NCBI GenBank assembly: GCA_017354895.1
Contig: CP071498.1
Span: 124,001 to 188,000 of the forward strand
Reading direction: 5' to 3'
DNA from: Podospora comata
Taxonomy: Eukaryota; Ascomycota; Sordariomycetes; Sordariales; Podosporaceae
DNA length: 64,000 bases
A program made the translations under genes and the position numbers. Every line of letters starts with the position of its first letter. Position 1 is the first letter of the stretch. Shown here piece by piece: positions 30,508 through 43,361 of the stretch. Under the pieces are notes generated by a model. The model worked only from the letters and a program-made list of their open reading frames with translations. It ran no database searches and was not told the DNA's origin.

Positions 30508-33500
30508 GCTGCTGGCCCTGTGTGATTGGCGGGTGGGCTTGGAGGCTGGACGGAGCGGGTGGTTGTTCCAGAAAACAGCAGTTCGTCTGGTTGAAGCTAT
30601 CGGTTTTATCTATTTCTGCTGGCCGTGTCCCAGAACTTCAGATGGCAGCGGCTGATCCGTGTCTCGGCAAGGCTTCACAGGGATGGACCTGTCGCCACCG
30701 ATGCTGGGCCTCGCTCGTCACCACAGACCTAGAGCCAAAGAGGCAGGAGATCAAGTCAGTTCTGCATCCCACGTCGACGGATCCCTGACTATATGGAACG
30801 CACAGAGTGGGCACATTTTGCTGTGCAATGCCGCTCTCACTGGCTCCAACCCTGCTTGTACGTCATAGTATCCGCGGCGGCGATGTCGTGATTTGGCGTC
30901 ATGGCACCAACCACGAAAAATTTTTATCCTCCTTCCCAACGGCCGCCCCCGGGACACAAGCACGGTCAGCCCAAGAGCTCAAACCCATGTTTTCGATGGC
31001 CGGTTTCTGCAAGTCTGGCCGGGCCGAGGGTGCTACCGTGCCACCGGCCACGGGAAGTTTAATTTGTCTCTGCACCGTCTCTTTGGCCATGCCGCGCATC
31101 ACGTCAATCCCAGCTCCACTTTGTGCCATCTGCTCGGTGAGGCTGTTTGTTGGACCATTGAACAATGGCGATGGCGACATTTTAGCCCCCCTCCAAACAG
31201 GCAGGTCGACAGCTTGCCCTCTGCTGACCATCACACGTCCTCGCTTTGCCGCGGCCCATCGTCCCTGCTCCTTGTCGTGCCATCAGTCCTTCGATGTCGA
31301 TAAATATCAGATGCCACTCATGCAGGCCGTGGCCTGTCAGGTTCGCTGGTCTCGGTGGAGATAGTTCACACCTAGCATGAACACCTCCTCATCGACAAAC
31401 ATGAAACCTGACATCCCCAACCTCCAGTTAGGCGACGGCATCCTCTGCTGGTCTCCATCTCTAATCGCCGCCCACTCTGGGGAAGACCCTCCCCTCCGTA
31501 TACCGCCCGGAGGCGTCGCCGTGGACAACTCCAGACTCGGCTGACAAGGGAGTACCATGATCAATCCCCATTTTTGTTTTGTCTCCGATCTCGGATGCCA
31601 GTGTCGCGCTTCAGACTCCACTTCATCCTCAGGTGTTGTAAGGAGCCTGCGATTGCGGATCGAGTAGGCTGATGTGATATGTCTAACAGACGGCACTTGT
31701 CAAACCGCAGCCATAGCCTTTGGACGACGTGCTATCGTTTAGCTGACAATAAAAGGGCGCTCGGTATCGTAGGAACTGGACTGGTCGGCAGGTTGAATGT
31801 GGTAGACTGTCGAGGTCGGTCATGGAATGTACAATTCGAAACGGATATCTTGGCATGCTGGTAGTGGAAATGTCAGCAGACATCTATAAGTCTGAGGGTG
31901 CAACACAGCTTACCATAGCTGGGCTGGATCAAGGGCTGACCAGGCAGTCTGATACCACCTGATCGGCCAGGTGTCGAAAGGCCGCCATGAGGGTTTCACA
32001 GTGGCGTGCAGTTTTCAACCTCAGGTTCGTGCGAAGTCGCTGCTGCCGGGCCTCAGAGGGGATGGCTTCCATTAATAGACAGACATGAAAGAAGCTCAAT
32101 GTCCGACATTCGCAGTGCCGGCATGCTAGCGGATGACGCAATTGCGGAATGGGCCAGTTTCTGACAGTCAAAAATCCCCAGAGCCACCAATTGACTCCAT
32201 CAGGTTGGCGAACGACATCCTGAGATTGGGTCAGTTTAGGAACACATCGATGACAGCCGGAGAGTGATCACGCAATCTCTCCACTACGCGCCCATCTCCA
32301 AGGCCTCGTGTGGGTAACTTGCTGCTCTTTGGGGATTAGACACTCAAACTAAGGTAACTTAGTTGCCGTTGCGGGGGTAGATCATGGCGCTTTCCCGTTG
32401 ATGCAACCAGGTACCGTATCATTGGAGCACGGCGTCTACTGCACCAAGTAGGCCCAGTTATCATGTGCACCTTCCATTCTCTCGATAAGGGTCCTGGCAC
32501 ATCCTGGGTGTTTGAATCATGGATGTTTTATGCAGCTCTGGTGATATTAGGCTGTGGGTCCGTTAACCCTGAATCCCTGAGAGTTTGAATGTTTACAACA
32601 TCAAGCCTTGTCAAGTGGATGTGACATGAAATTGTTCTATAGGTAAATTATTCAGTGGAACAAAACAAATTCTGAAAACCACGCAGGCTATCACTTCATG
32701 CGCAGCAGACAGGACTTCGTCGAACTTCTGCAAGACCGAGGGCAGCATACCTTGGCTCCTTCTATTAGAGTCTTTTCCCTGATAAAATCAGCAAGAGCCT
32801 GTATATTGTATCATGAGTGAGCTTTCAACAGTGTGTTGGTCTAGAACAATACCTACCTGCTCTGTATGGCCCAAGGCTAGATTTACTACCTGAGTTAGAT
32901 GTGACATATGACAGACCTCCAGTACATTTTGAACATGTAGATCCCTGGTGCAGGGGTGCTCTATGTACATATGACAATTTCATGTTTGATTCAAACCCTA
33001 TCTGCAATAACTGTGGGTAAGGTAAGGTACCTCTGTATGGTGTTGAACAGCCATGTTCTTGGCCCAATGGGAACCTGAAACCAGGCTCAGGACACAAGTA
33101 CCACTAGTATCAAAATTGAGGATCAACCCCTTAGAAAGCGAGCAATGATCCGTGCACCAACGGGAATAAACAAACACCAGAGGATACCGTCTAACCTCGG
33201 ACTCCGAACGGCCGAAAACATTACCACCCCAAAACATATTCATTGCTCGCAGAGTGATTCATGAGACTGTTACAAAAGATACTACTCAAATGGCTTTAGC
33301 CAGCTTGCTGCTATTTCCTGGAAGTATCATAATTTCTAGACAAAATTTAGTCCTGCTTAAGTCCACTAGGACTCATCCCTCCGAGCCGGCCATGCATGCC
33401 GAGTCAAGCAGACCGAGTTCAATGTAACATGCCTTGAACTAATCACAATAGCATTTGCTTAAACAGGACTAATTGTATGGCCGAGCCGCAAAACTGCATG

Positions 33501-33679
33501 TATGGTCTAACCTGATGCATCCCAAACCGCGTCATCGTGTTCTCGATGTGATCCTTTGAATCAACCCCTTGGTCTTGGCGACAGGACGCACAAAGTATCA
33601 GGTCGTCTTCCAGGAATTCTCTCAAAAATTTGCAAAAAGGTTCTGGCTGCCTGTCTATGGTGCTCTGCAGATACGGATC
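30508..33679. other. gene-poor 3.2 kb
   Basis: No open frame here has a recognisable domain or splice pattern. The right half (about 32.5-33.5 kb) is more A/T-rich than its surroundings. It includes a 67-codon frame at 32817-33020 with A/T-ending codons, not starting at ATG, and a short inverted repeat at 33346-33474. It may be a decayed element or simply non-coding DNA. Confidence 0.5.
33346..33474. repeat. ~129-bp segment with imperfect terminal inverted repeats
   Basis: ATTTAGTCCTGCTTAAG at the left end matches the reverse complement of CTTAAACAGGACTAATT at the right end at about 15 of 17 positions. The size is in the range of a miniature inverted-repeat element, but no target-site duplication or second copy was identified. 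Confidence 0.3.
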
Positions 33680-35287
33680 ATGCAGACGCTTTCACTGAAG
33701 CGTGCTGCGGCGGTGGCTGCACACCCTTCCAGCCTCAAGCTCAACAAACGCCTTGCCCGCATTTCTATCCTTATTCTCAGCTTCACCCTATCTGTGGCTC
33801 TGTTTGCTTGGACCAAACAGCATGACCGGCACGCTCAGCGATCCTGGCTCTCAGGGCTGTTGCACAGAGCAAAGTATGGTGGACAACGGGAGACCCCCTT
33901 TTACCCTCACGACACAACAACCAGCTTTTCACCTGTGTCTTTCCCTGCGGATCAAATCGAGAACTTGTCCACCAAAGACATGTGTGCTTCCTTCCCCCAC
34001 TACCTCATCCGAGAACACATCCAACCAGTCTTGAAGATGGGCCATGGCGAAAACCGCGACATGATCAATGCCCAGCTCAACAGCGTATCCGCCTGCTTCC
34101 ACCCTGATGAGCTCCTCATTTTCTCAGACCTCCCAGAGACGCTGCCCAATGGCCACCAGGCAGTCGACATCCTCCACAACCTTCCGCAGAGGTACAGGAT
34201 GATCAACGACACCCCCGAAGCCCAGCCAGAGCCCGACTTTGCTGCCTACGAAGCCATGTACGACCTCTTCCGAGCCGGGAACCTGACTGCCGAAAACAAT
34301 CCGACGATGAAGAATAAAAGGACCGGGTGGAGGTTGGACAAGTACAAGTTTCTGGCGCAGGTAGAGCGTGCCTGGACCGAGAGAAAGAACAAAGACTGGT
34401 ATTTCTTTTACGAGAGCGACACGTTTGTCTCGTGGGACAATGTGTTCCGGTTCCTGTCAACGCTCGATCCCAACAAGGCGCTGTACATGGGGAGTCCTTC
34501 TCCGGGCCGTCGCAATCCCAAGACAGATGAGGAGACTTGGTTTGCCAACGGAGGTCCGGGTTATGTGCTTTCGCGGGGCGCGATGAGGGTCCTGTTTGAG
34601 AAGAGACCTTCGTCGCGGGAAACGGGGGTGTGGACGGAAGAGCCGTTTCTCCTGAAATACATAAACGTTGTGAGGACAGACCCGTGTGGTGATGCCATTC
34701 TGGGTTGGGTGCTTTGGCTCGTAGGGATACGGCTCAGCGGCTTCTTTCCGTCGTTTAACACGTATGCACTACACTCACTACCATACACACAGAGGTTGTG
34801 GTGTCAAAGCTTTTTGACTATGCACAAGCTAAGCCCAAAAGAGATGGTCCGGCTTTGGAGATGGGAGTACGGAAACAGGAAGCTGGGTCGGCCGTTGATG
34901 TACGCCGACTTGTTCGAGAGCTTCTTCCTGCCGGAGATTGAAGAGGCCGATGCGAGAAACAACTGGGACAATACAAACTGGGATCGGCTGGCGCGTGGCA
35001 GTGATGTATACGTTGACAGTGTGGAGGAGTGCCGCGAGGCCTGCGAAAAGAAGACTAGCTGTCTCCAATACCACTGGAATGGCAAACAAGCCAGAAAGTG
35101 TGTGTTGATGCCCTTTGTCACACTGGGGCGAGCAAAGGATCCCGAGACAGTGGTGAAGAAAGAGGGCGGAGAAGAGCGATTCGTTTACACCAGTGGCTGG
35201 ATAAAACTTCGCATCAAGAGCTGGGCCAAGGAGCATCCTTGCGCGATACCTGACTGGTTGAGTCCCAGTACTGAAAGACATTATTGA
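33680..35287 (+). CDS. type II membrane glycosyltransferase, GT31-like, with C-terminal PAN/Apple domain
   Basis: A single exon of 535 residues from the ATG at 33680; the frame is open 37 codons further up, but this start gives a typical Golgi layout: a short basic tail (KRAAAVAAHPSSLKLNKRLAR), one membrane anchor (ISILILSFTLSVALFAW) and a luminal domain. The luminal part has DWYFFYESDTFVSWDNVFRF with an acidic metal-binding motif, ALYMGSPSPGRR, WFANGGPGYVLSRGAMR and WTEEPFLLKY, the pattern of fungal GT31/DUF604 beta-1,3-glycosyltransferases. Near the end EECREACEKKTSCLQYHWNG is a PAN/Apple module. It probably adds galactose or a related sugar to glycans in the Golgi. It converges with the Zn2Cys6 gene, 233 nt away. 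Confidence 0.88.
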   Translation: MQTLSLKRAAAVAAHPSSLKLNKRLARISILILSFTLSVALFAWTKQHDRHAQRSWLSGLLHRAKYGGQRETPFYPHDTTTSFSPVSFPADQIENLSTKDMCASFPHYLIREHIQPVLKMGHGENRDMINAQLNSVSACFHPDELLIFSDLPETLPNGHQAVDILHNLPQRYRMINDTPEAQPEPDFAAYEAMYDLFRAGNLTAENNPTMKNKRTGWRLDKYKFLAQVERAWTERKNKDWYFFYESDTFVSWDNVFRFLSTLDPNKALYMGSPSPGRRNPKTDEETWFANGGPGYVLSRGAMRVLFEKRPSSRETGVWTEEPFLLKYINVVRTDPCGDAILGWVLWLVGIRLSGFFPSFNTYALHSLPYTQRLWCQSFLTMHKLSPKEMVRLWRWEYGNRKLGRPLMYADLFESFFLPEIEEADARNNWDNTNWDRLARGSDVYVDSVEECREACEKKTSCLQYHWNGKQARKCVLMPFVTLGRAKDPETVVKKEGGEERFVYTSGWIKLRIKSWAKEHPCAIPDWLSPSTERHY

Positions 35288-35520
35288 TAAGCGTCACGGT
35301 ATTTGTCTCCAACCGGAAGATTCATGGATGTTGAAAACAGTACAAAAGAATAAACAAAAGGCAAAACAAAATACACAGCAAGGAGGTATAGAGACAGCGT
35401 TGTCAAAATTCATTGGATATCGTTTTATCCGATCTTCCACCGTCGCTAGATACCTAAGTCATGACAACCCCGAAGTAAGCAGGGCAAGAGTATTTCATCC
35501 TAGACAAGCCTTCAAAATTC

Positions 35521-37593
35521 TTACCCTCCCCCGTCGATATCCATAACTCCATGTCTTCTGGCCGCCTCGACAATAGCACACCGGCTGAGCCTGGACAGTT
35601 CAGTGATGAAGTCTTCAACTAGTTTGAGCTGCAGCATCTCATTTTTGGCAACCTGCTTGATCCTCATATTCCTGATCATTTCAGGCGCCGAGTCTAACAA
35701 TGCGACATCAGCTTCCGCTTGTGGCTCCAGGGGGTTTAATAAGACACTACAGAAGATGTTGAGAACTGCTGACATGGGGTAGAACAGCATCATACAGAAT
35801 ACCTCTGGCGCCATCAGCACGGGAAGCGCACTCCTCAGGTAGAGCAACGTAGAACGGCTAGCTTCTACACTCAGAGCCAGACTAGAGCTGACGCCCTTCA
35901 TCTCCTCACCAGGCACCACCTCGCCATGAGCGCCCCAAGCCCGACATCTTCCCGTGGCGCGGTGGATGGTGGCTACCAGGTAATGATACTCAAAATTGAT
36001 GATAATGGTTCGAACACTGTCGTGGGCTTCACTCAGGGCTTTGTTGACTCCCACATGGCGGGAAATCGAAAGGGCGGGCCTGTGTTTGAGCGGGACAGAG
36101 AGCCGCCACTTTTCCAGCTCATCGTCGAGTTCTCGTATATTCCGCAACAGCTCGGCGTCTGTCTTGCGGAGGGCTTCGGCCGAGTAGAGCAGCTGACATG
36201 TTTTTGACTTGATGAGCGTCAACCTCAAGTCGCCAGGCAAGCTTGGGATCATGGTCTCATCATCGTGGTCGACTTGCATATACCGGTCGAGGGACTGAGT
36301 CAGGGCATAGTTGGGCGGCAGCGACAGGTCGCAATGTTCGTCTGGGATGCAAGGCGGCTGGCCAGTACGCAGAGAGAGCTCCTTGTCAAAGTTGTAGGTC
36401 AACCAAAAGAGCTTGCGGAGAAGTTTTGGTGCCCGCGACGCCGGCGAAGAGGATGACCAAGGGTTGGCGATGGTGTGTGCGCCCAGCAGAAACATGATGC
36501 GACAGGCGAGGGAGAGACATATGAGAGAGGACTGAACCCGGCCGGCAAAGAGCTGGTACATGGTCTAGTAAGCGGTCAGCAGGTGAGAAATCACGTAGCA
36601 GAATTGGAGCTTGAACACACTGACCAACATGATCATGGTCTGCAAACTAGTCAGAGTAAAATCGCGACGCAGCGCGGCTGGGAGCAAATGCTGAGCCTTT
36701 GCAGCCATCACGTCTCCTTCTATTGGTGGCACTACCGGCGATTCGGAGCCCACAAATAAGGTCACCATGCATAGAAAGGCAAAGACACAGGTTTTGGCAA
36801 CAAGAAGCTCATGGGGACCAGGGCTTCCCAGGCCGTAGGCGGTGTCTATGGTCTCCTCAAACAGAACAGTGTCCAACACAGGGAACACCAACCTGAAGTG
36901 AGAGGTGCCGAAGAAGGCGAGGTATCGATCGGTCACGGCCCTGTCCGGCAGGGACGGCGGCTCCTCGATGGGCGGCAGCACATCCTCCTTGCCCAGCTGC
37001 GGCGCACCGTGGTCAACTTCATCGTCATCCCACACGGCAGGAAATACGGGGGCCTGGCCGGCACGGGAGCGAATCCACTCCCGGCCCGTGGTCGAGAAAT
37101 GCGGAACTCCGTTGTACGAGCTGATCTCGCCAAGGTGGTACCCGGCAAAGTGCAGCTTGCCGAAACAGGGCCGGGAGCCAGATACGGGGGACGTTGGAGG
37201 CAGACCCTCGGGATCTCGGCACGGGGAGAAGGCGTTTGTGGAAGAGGACAGCGGCGCTGGAGCGGTCAGAGGGTCCGTCAACAGCGGCTGCAGCTTGTGG
37301 GTCAGGGTCTCTTCAGGTGCGTGAGGACTCGGCCTGTTATTTAATCTTGTGCTCGATGGCTTCTTGGACACGCCCCTCTTCCTCGGGCGTATCTCGCGAT
37401 CAAAGGTGCATTCGAGGTCATGGTGTTTACACCAGTCACAGGAGGGATGGGCGGGTTCACACTGAATCTACAGCAACAGGAAAAGAGACCAGCGGGACAC
37501 AGTCAGCAACTGGACGATAACGTGGATGTAATCCGATTCTGGGTTGCACACCTTTCTCTTGTGACACGCATCGCAAGCCCGCTTGCGCCCCAT
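35521..37593 (-). CDS. Zn2Cys6 (Gal4-type) transcription factor
   Basis: Three exons, 37593-37552, 37467-36625 and 36564-35521, give 642 residues. Exon 1 encodes only MGRKRACDACHKRK; splicing joins it to IQCEPAHPSCDWCKHHDLEC to make a canonical C-x2-C-x6-C-x6-C-x2-C-x6-C cluster, followed by a basic linker. After a variable stretch, FGKLHFAGYHLGEISSYNG and VPHFSTTGREWIRSRAG form a conserved block that, from memory, occurs before the fungal_trans domain in several plant-cell-wall regulators such as CLR-1; I cannot confirm orthology. The middle-homology region follows (FRLVFPVLDTVLFEETIDTA onward). Its divergent neighbour is a PDR efflux pump 1.2 kb away, a common regulator-target arrangement, but targets are unknown. 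Confidence 0.92.
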
Positions 37594-38807
37594 AGTCGGC
37601 AGCGGGAGCGGGAGAGTGGCCTTGACAGAGAGCGATAACGCGGGATTTGAGGCCGCTGACAAAGCGCCCGGTCGGGTTTGATGCGGGTGTGGCAACTGTG
37701 AGGAAATGGCAGCGAGCAGCGGGCAGCGGGAAGGATGACGCAGGTGTGTCAATCAATCAGTGGAAGCGACGCGCGACATGGCAGCTGTCAAAAAGTTGCC
37801 ATCGAAACCGAGTTTCAGACTCGTCAGTCCTCAGCTGGGCCCAACATTCTGGTTTCCTGATGACTTTTTGCACCGAGCTCAGCGAGCTGGGTTCAACGAT
37901 GTCACTACTCACCGCTCACCGCTGTCTCTTGCTTTCGAACTTGAACTCGTCCCAAGAAAAAGAAACAACGTCCATGCCCGCGGAAGCGGCATGTGCCGTG
38001 CCAAGCAGCCAAGGGCAAACCCCGCCCTGCTGGAACATTGGTGGAAGCTTTCTTCACTTTCTGCCGAACCACCCGAGATTTCAAAGCACCGGGGCCGGGA
38101 TTCGACCTCTGCGCGGCCTGCGCCTTGATCATTGCCTTATCTCCGTCTTATCACCCCCCGAGACCATCGGCAGGTAATGCACTCACCGTCCGAACCCCGT
38201 TCGATGTGGGCGCCTTGGCCCCCGATGGCCCCGTTGCCCCCGTCTCGCGATGCCGAGCATTTGTTGCTGCCCATTGGCGATCCACATCCCGTTCGTTGAG
38301 ATCGATCTTCATGTTTCCAGAACAGTCACCATGTACGTAACATCGACACTCTTTTCGATGACTCTAACGTTTGCTGACCAAGGAAGACGATGACCTTTTC
38401 GTATACCCGCTCAGGTGCCCCATTTTTGAGATTGGCACAGCTCCAGCTCACACTTCCCAGACTACTCTACGCATTGTGACTAAGTGGTTCCATCCTTGGA
38501 GAGCTTGCGTTGCAGTGTCCACTCGTGTCAAGGCATCAAAACCAACACCGGGATCAGGCCGTCACCAACTTCGTGATTCAGGAACAGAGTGGAGATGTGA
38601 GCATCCACACTCCTCCACCATCGCGGTGATGGGTTGGCCGCCCTGCCGATGCCGATGGCCGAAGCTGACTGAGAGGAAATGGGTGAAAAAAAAAAAAAAA
38701 AAAGTCAATTAAATAGCCCTGGGGGCCTCGTTTCTTGGCTCTGATTCTCTCGTGACCCTCCATCCCATCGTACCGGTCCCTCTCAACCCCTTCGCCGGCA
38801 AGCCATC
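37594..38807. other. divergent promoter region of regulator and ABC transporter
   Basis: About 1.2 kb without a convincing gene. A run of 18 A residues lies at about 38686-38703, roughly 105 nt before the transporter start, a nucleosome-disfavouring poly(dA:dT) tract. No known binding site was assigned. Confidence 0.55.
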
Positions 38808-41800
38808 ATGGAGACGGCACCAGCTTCCAACCCCGACCTCACGGGAGTCGTCCACGAATGGAAACTCAAGCACAGGGTCGAGGCCATCCGTGAACGCGAC
38901 AGCCGCTCTGGCCTTCCCCTGAGAGAGCTTGGTGTCACTTGGAAAGATCTCACCGTCAGCGCCATTTCCTCCGACGCCGCCATCCACGAGAACGTTATCT
39001 CCCAGTTCAACATCCCCAAGAAGATCCAGGAATCCCGCCATAAGCCGCCCCTCAAGACCATCCTAGACAAGACTCATGGCTGCGTCAAGCCAGGAGAGAT
39101 GCTCCTGGTTTTGGGCCGTCCGGGCTCGGGGTGTACGACCTTGCTCAAAATGATTGCCAACCACAGGAAGGGCTATCAGAACGTGGAGGGAGATGTCAAG
39201 TATGGCAGTATGGACGCATCGGAAGCGGAAAAGTACCGTGGCCAGATCGTCATGAACACCGAGGAGGAGCTCTTCTTCCCCTCCCTCACCGTGGGGCAGA
39301 CCATGGACTTTGCTACTCGTCTCAAGATCCCCTTCCAGCTGCCCGATGGCGTGCAGTCCAAGGAGGAGTACCGCCAGGAAATGATGGAGTTTCTCCTGGA
39401 GAGCATGAGCATCACCCACACCAGAGGCACCAAGGTCGGCAATGAGTTCGTCAGAGGCGTTTCCGGAGGCGAGCGAAAGAGAGTGTCCATCATTGAAACG
39501 TTGGCTACAAGGGGCAGTGTCTTTTGCTGGGACAACAGCACAAGGGGTCTCGACGCGAGCACGTGAGTTTTCTCTGATGCATTTTATATGCCCTGGGGTC
39601 ATCAGCTGACACAAGGTTCAACCAACAGAGCTCTGGACTACACCAAGGCCATCCGTGCCCTGACTGACGTTCTCGGGTTGGCCTCGATTGTCACATTGTA
39701 CCAAGCAGGCAACGGCATCTACGACCTCTTCGACAAAGTCCTCGTCCTCGATGCCGGAAAAGAGATCTACTACGGCCCCATGAAGGATGCTCGCCCGTTC
39801 ATGGAGCAGCTTGGTTTCGTGTGCCGCGACGGAGCCAATGTTGCTGACTACCTCACCGGTGTCACGGTCCCTACTGAACGCTTGATTGCCCCCGGCTACG
39901 AAAAGACCTTCCCCCGCAACCCCGACCAGCTGAGAAGCGAGTACGAAAAGTCCAACATCTACCAGAAGATGATCGCCGAGTACAGCTACCCAGAGACAGA
40001 GGAGGCCAAGGAGAAGACCAAGCTGTTTCAGGGCGGCGTCGCAGCTGAAAGGGACAGCCACCTCCCTAACAACAGCCCCTTGACCGTTTCCTTCCCTCAG
40101 CAAGTCCTTGCCTGCATCATCCGGCAATATCAGATCCTCTGGGGCGACAAGGCCACCATTGCCATCAAGCAGGGCTCGACACTGGCACAAGCCCTCATCT
40201 CCGGTTCTCTCTTCTACAACGCCCCCAACAACTCGTCCGGTATCTTCCTCAAGGGAGGTGCCTTGTTCTTCGCCCTTCTCCACAACTGTTTGCTCTCCAT
40301 GTCTGAGGTTACCGATTCCTTCCACGGCCGCCCCGTGCTCGCGAAGCACAAGGCCTTTGCCTACTTCCACCCCGCCGCCTTCTGTATCGCTCAAGTCACT
40401 GCCGACATTCCCGTTCTGCTGTTCCAGGTTTTCATTTTTGCCATCGTTCAGTACTTCATGGTCGGGCTCACCATGACAGCCGGCGGTTGGTTCACATACT
40501 GGATTGTTGTCTTTGCTACCACCATGGTGAGTTTATGCCCGCTTCTGTCTCTCCTTTTGCCTCGCTAACGGGGTATTTCTTCTAGTGCATGACCGCCTGC
40601 TTCCGCATGATTGGTGCTGCGTTTTCCAACTTTGATGCCGCCTCCAAGATCTCGGGCTTGGCCGTCAAGCTGCTCATCATGTACACGGGCTACATGATTA
40701 TCCGGCCCAAGATGCACCCCTGGTTCGGCTGGATCTTCTGGATCAACCCCCTGGCTTACGCCTTTGACGCTCTCCTCTCCAACGAGTTCAAGGGCCAGAT
40801 CATTCCTTGCGTCGGGCCAAACCTCGTCCCCACTGGACCTGGATACATGGGCCTCGAGGTTGGCCAGCAGGCATGTGCTGGCGTGGGCGGCGCCGTGCCA
40901 GGTCGCAGCTACGTTCTCGGCGATGACTACTTGAGCTCCTTGGAGTACGGAAGCGGCCATATCTGGAGGAACTTTGGAATTGTCTGGGCTTTCTGGGCCT
41001 TGTTCGTCACCATCACGATTCTGGCCACCACCCACTGGAAGTCTGCGTCTGAGGGTGGGCCCTCCTTGTTGATTCCCAGGGAAAAGTCAAAGGTTGGGCT
41101 TCACGGCGCTCGCAGGAACAAGGCTGGGGACGAAGAAGCGGCCGTTGACGAAAAGGGCGGCTTCTCCTCGGGCAGCGGCAGCGAGACGGACGAGACACTT
41201 GCCGCCAAGGGAGCAGATGCGCAGATGCAAAAGCAGGAGGTAGATCTTGTTCGCAACACTTCGGTCTTCACATGGAAGGATCTCTGTTACACTGTTTCTA
41301 CCCCTGACGGCGATCGACAGCTCTTGGACAACGTGCAAGGATGGGTCAAGCCTGGCATGCTGGGTGCCTTGATGGGCTCTTCTGGTGCTGGCAAGACCAC
41401 TCTCTTGGATGTCCTTGCGCAGAGAAAGACCGAAGGTGTTATCAAGGGAAGCATCATGGTCGATGGTCGTGAGCTGCCTGTCTCTTTCCAGAGAAATGCG
41501 GGCTACTGTGAGCAGCTTGACGTGCATGAGCCGTATGCTACCGTCCGGGAGGCGCTCGAGTTCAGCGCCCTTCTGCGGCAGCCTCGCGAGGTCCCCCGTG
41601 AGGAAAAGTTGCGCTACGTCGACACCATCATTGACCTCCTCGAGCTGCACGACCTGGCTGACACCCTGATTGGCCGCGTCGGCATGGGTCTGTCTGTGGA
41701 ACAGCGCAAGCGTGTCACTATCGGAGTCGAACTTGTCGCCAAGCCCTCGATCTTGATCTTCTTGGATGAGCCCACCTCGGGCCTCGACGGCCAGTCTGCC

Positions 41801-43165
41801 TACAACACGGTCCGCTTCCTCCGCAAGCTCGCCGACGTTGGTCAAGCCGTCTTGGTCACGATTCACCAGCCCTCGGCCCAGCTCTTTGCCCAGTTCGACA
41901 CATTGCTTCTGTTGCAACGTGGCGGAAAGACGGTCTACTTTGGTGACATTGGCGACAACGCTGCTACTGTCAAGAACTATTTCGCCCGCTACGGTGCCCC
42001 CTGCCCCAAGGACGCCAACCCTGCCGAGCACATGATCGATGTGGTGTCTGGCCATCTCTCCCAGGGCCGTGACTGGAATGAGGTTTGGCTCTCGTCTCCC
42101 GAACACAGCGCAGTCGTCAAGGAGCTTGATGAGATCATATCCGAGGCCGCTTCCAAGCCTGCTGGCTATGTGGACGACGGCCGCGAGTTTGCCACGCCCC
42201 TTTTGGAGCAAACCAAGGTTGTCACGAAGCGCATGAACATTTCCCTGTACCGCAACCGAGACTACGTCAACAACAAGATCATGCTGCACGTCTCGGCCGC
42301 GCTTATCAACGGCTTCAGTTTCTGGATGATTGGCGACGACATTTCGGATTTGCAAATGATTCTCTTCACCATCTTCCAGTTCATCTTCGTCGCTCCCGGT
42401 GTCATTGCCCAGCTGCAGCCGCTCTTCATCGACCGCCGCAACATCTTTGAGGCCCGCGAGAAGAAGAGCAAGATGTACTCTTGGATCGCCTTCGTCACGG
42501 GTCTGATCACGTCTGAGATTCCTTACCTCATGATTTGCGGCGTCTTGTATTACTGCTGCTGGTACTACACAGTCGGCTTCCCTACCTCGTCCAAGCGTGC
42601 CGGCGCGACGCTGTTTGTCATGCTCATGTACGAATTTGTCTACACGGGCATGGGCCAGTTCATCGCAGCCTACGCCCCCAATGCCGTTTTTGCCTCGCTC
42701 GCCAACCCCTTCGTCATCGGAATCTTAGTCGCCTTCTGCGGTGTCTTGGTCCCCTACGCACAGATCCAGGTCTTTTGGAGGTATTGGATCTACTACCTCA
42801 ACCCCTTCAACTACCTCATGGGGTCCATGCTGGTCTTTGCTGCCTGGGACTGGCCCATCAACTGCAACCCTCACGAGCTGGCCAGGTTCGATCCTCCTAA
42901 CGGCACCACTTGTGGCGACTACCTGAGCACCTATCTTGAGAAGGGGTACGGCATGGCTGCGAACTTGTTAAACCCCGATGCTCTTTCCGAGTGCCAGGTC
43001 TGCCAGTTCAAGTCCGGAAGCGACTACCTTCGCACCATCAACCTGATGGAGTACAGCTACGGCTGGAGAGATGCCGGCATTGTCGTCATCTTTGTCATCA
43101 GCTCGTATGCTATGGTCTATGGCTTGATGAAGCTGAGAACCAAGACCAGCAAGAAGGCTGAGTGA
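38808..43165 (+). CDS. PDR-type ABC transporter (ABC-G, full size)
   Basis: Three exons, 38808-39562, 39629-40526 and 40586-43165, give 1410 residues in the (NBD-TMD)x2 order of fungal pleiotropic drug resistance pumps. NBD1 has Walker [13 protein letters not shown] near residue 103, where Cys replaces the usual Lys, signature [11 protein letters not shown] and Walker [16 protein letters not shown], where Asn replaces Glu. NBD2 has a normal Walker [13 protein letters not shown] near residue 815, a degenerate signature [12 protein letters not shown] and Walker [17 protein letters not shown]. This asymmetry, one working ATP site and one degenerate site, is standard for CDR1/PDR5. Each half has about six membrane helices. 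It exports hydrophobic toxicants at the plasma membrane. It is intact. Confidence 0.96.
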
Positions 43166-43249
43166 AGAGCACTACTGGTTTTCTTTTATCCTGTTTTGGC
43201 CTTGTTCACGGGCTTTTGGTAAAACGTGTACATTTTTTGCATTCTTTCC

Positions 43250-43282
43250 TTTTCTTTTCTTTTCTTTTCTTTTCTTTTCTTT
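43250..43282. repeat. (TTTTC)n pentanucleotide repeat
   Basis: Six or more near-perfect TTTTC units lie about 85 nt past the ABC transporter stop codon, in its likely 3' untranslated region. Confidence 0.9.
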
Positions 43283-43361
43283 AGACACTTTGATACCTTG
43301 ATAGACATTTTGCATAGACAGACATTCACATAATTAATTTCAATACTGCTCCTGTTGACCA

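Noticed and set aside
30807-31364. 185-codon plus-strand frame after the permease
   Set aside because: Starts without a clear ATG context, no domain, competing frames of similar length on both strands.
40565-42355. Long minus-strand frames inside the ABC transporter
   Set aside because: Shadow frames caused by GC-rich third positions of the real gene, whose motifs are complete.
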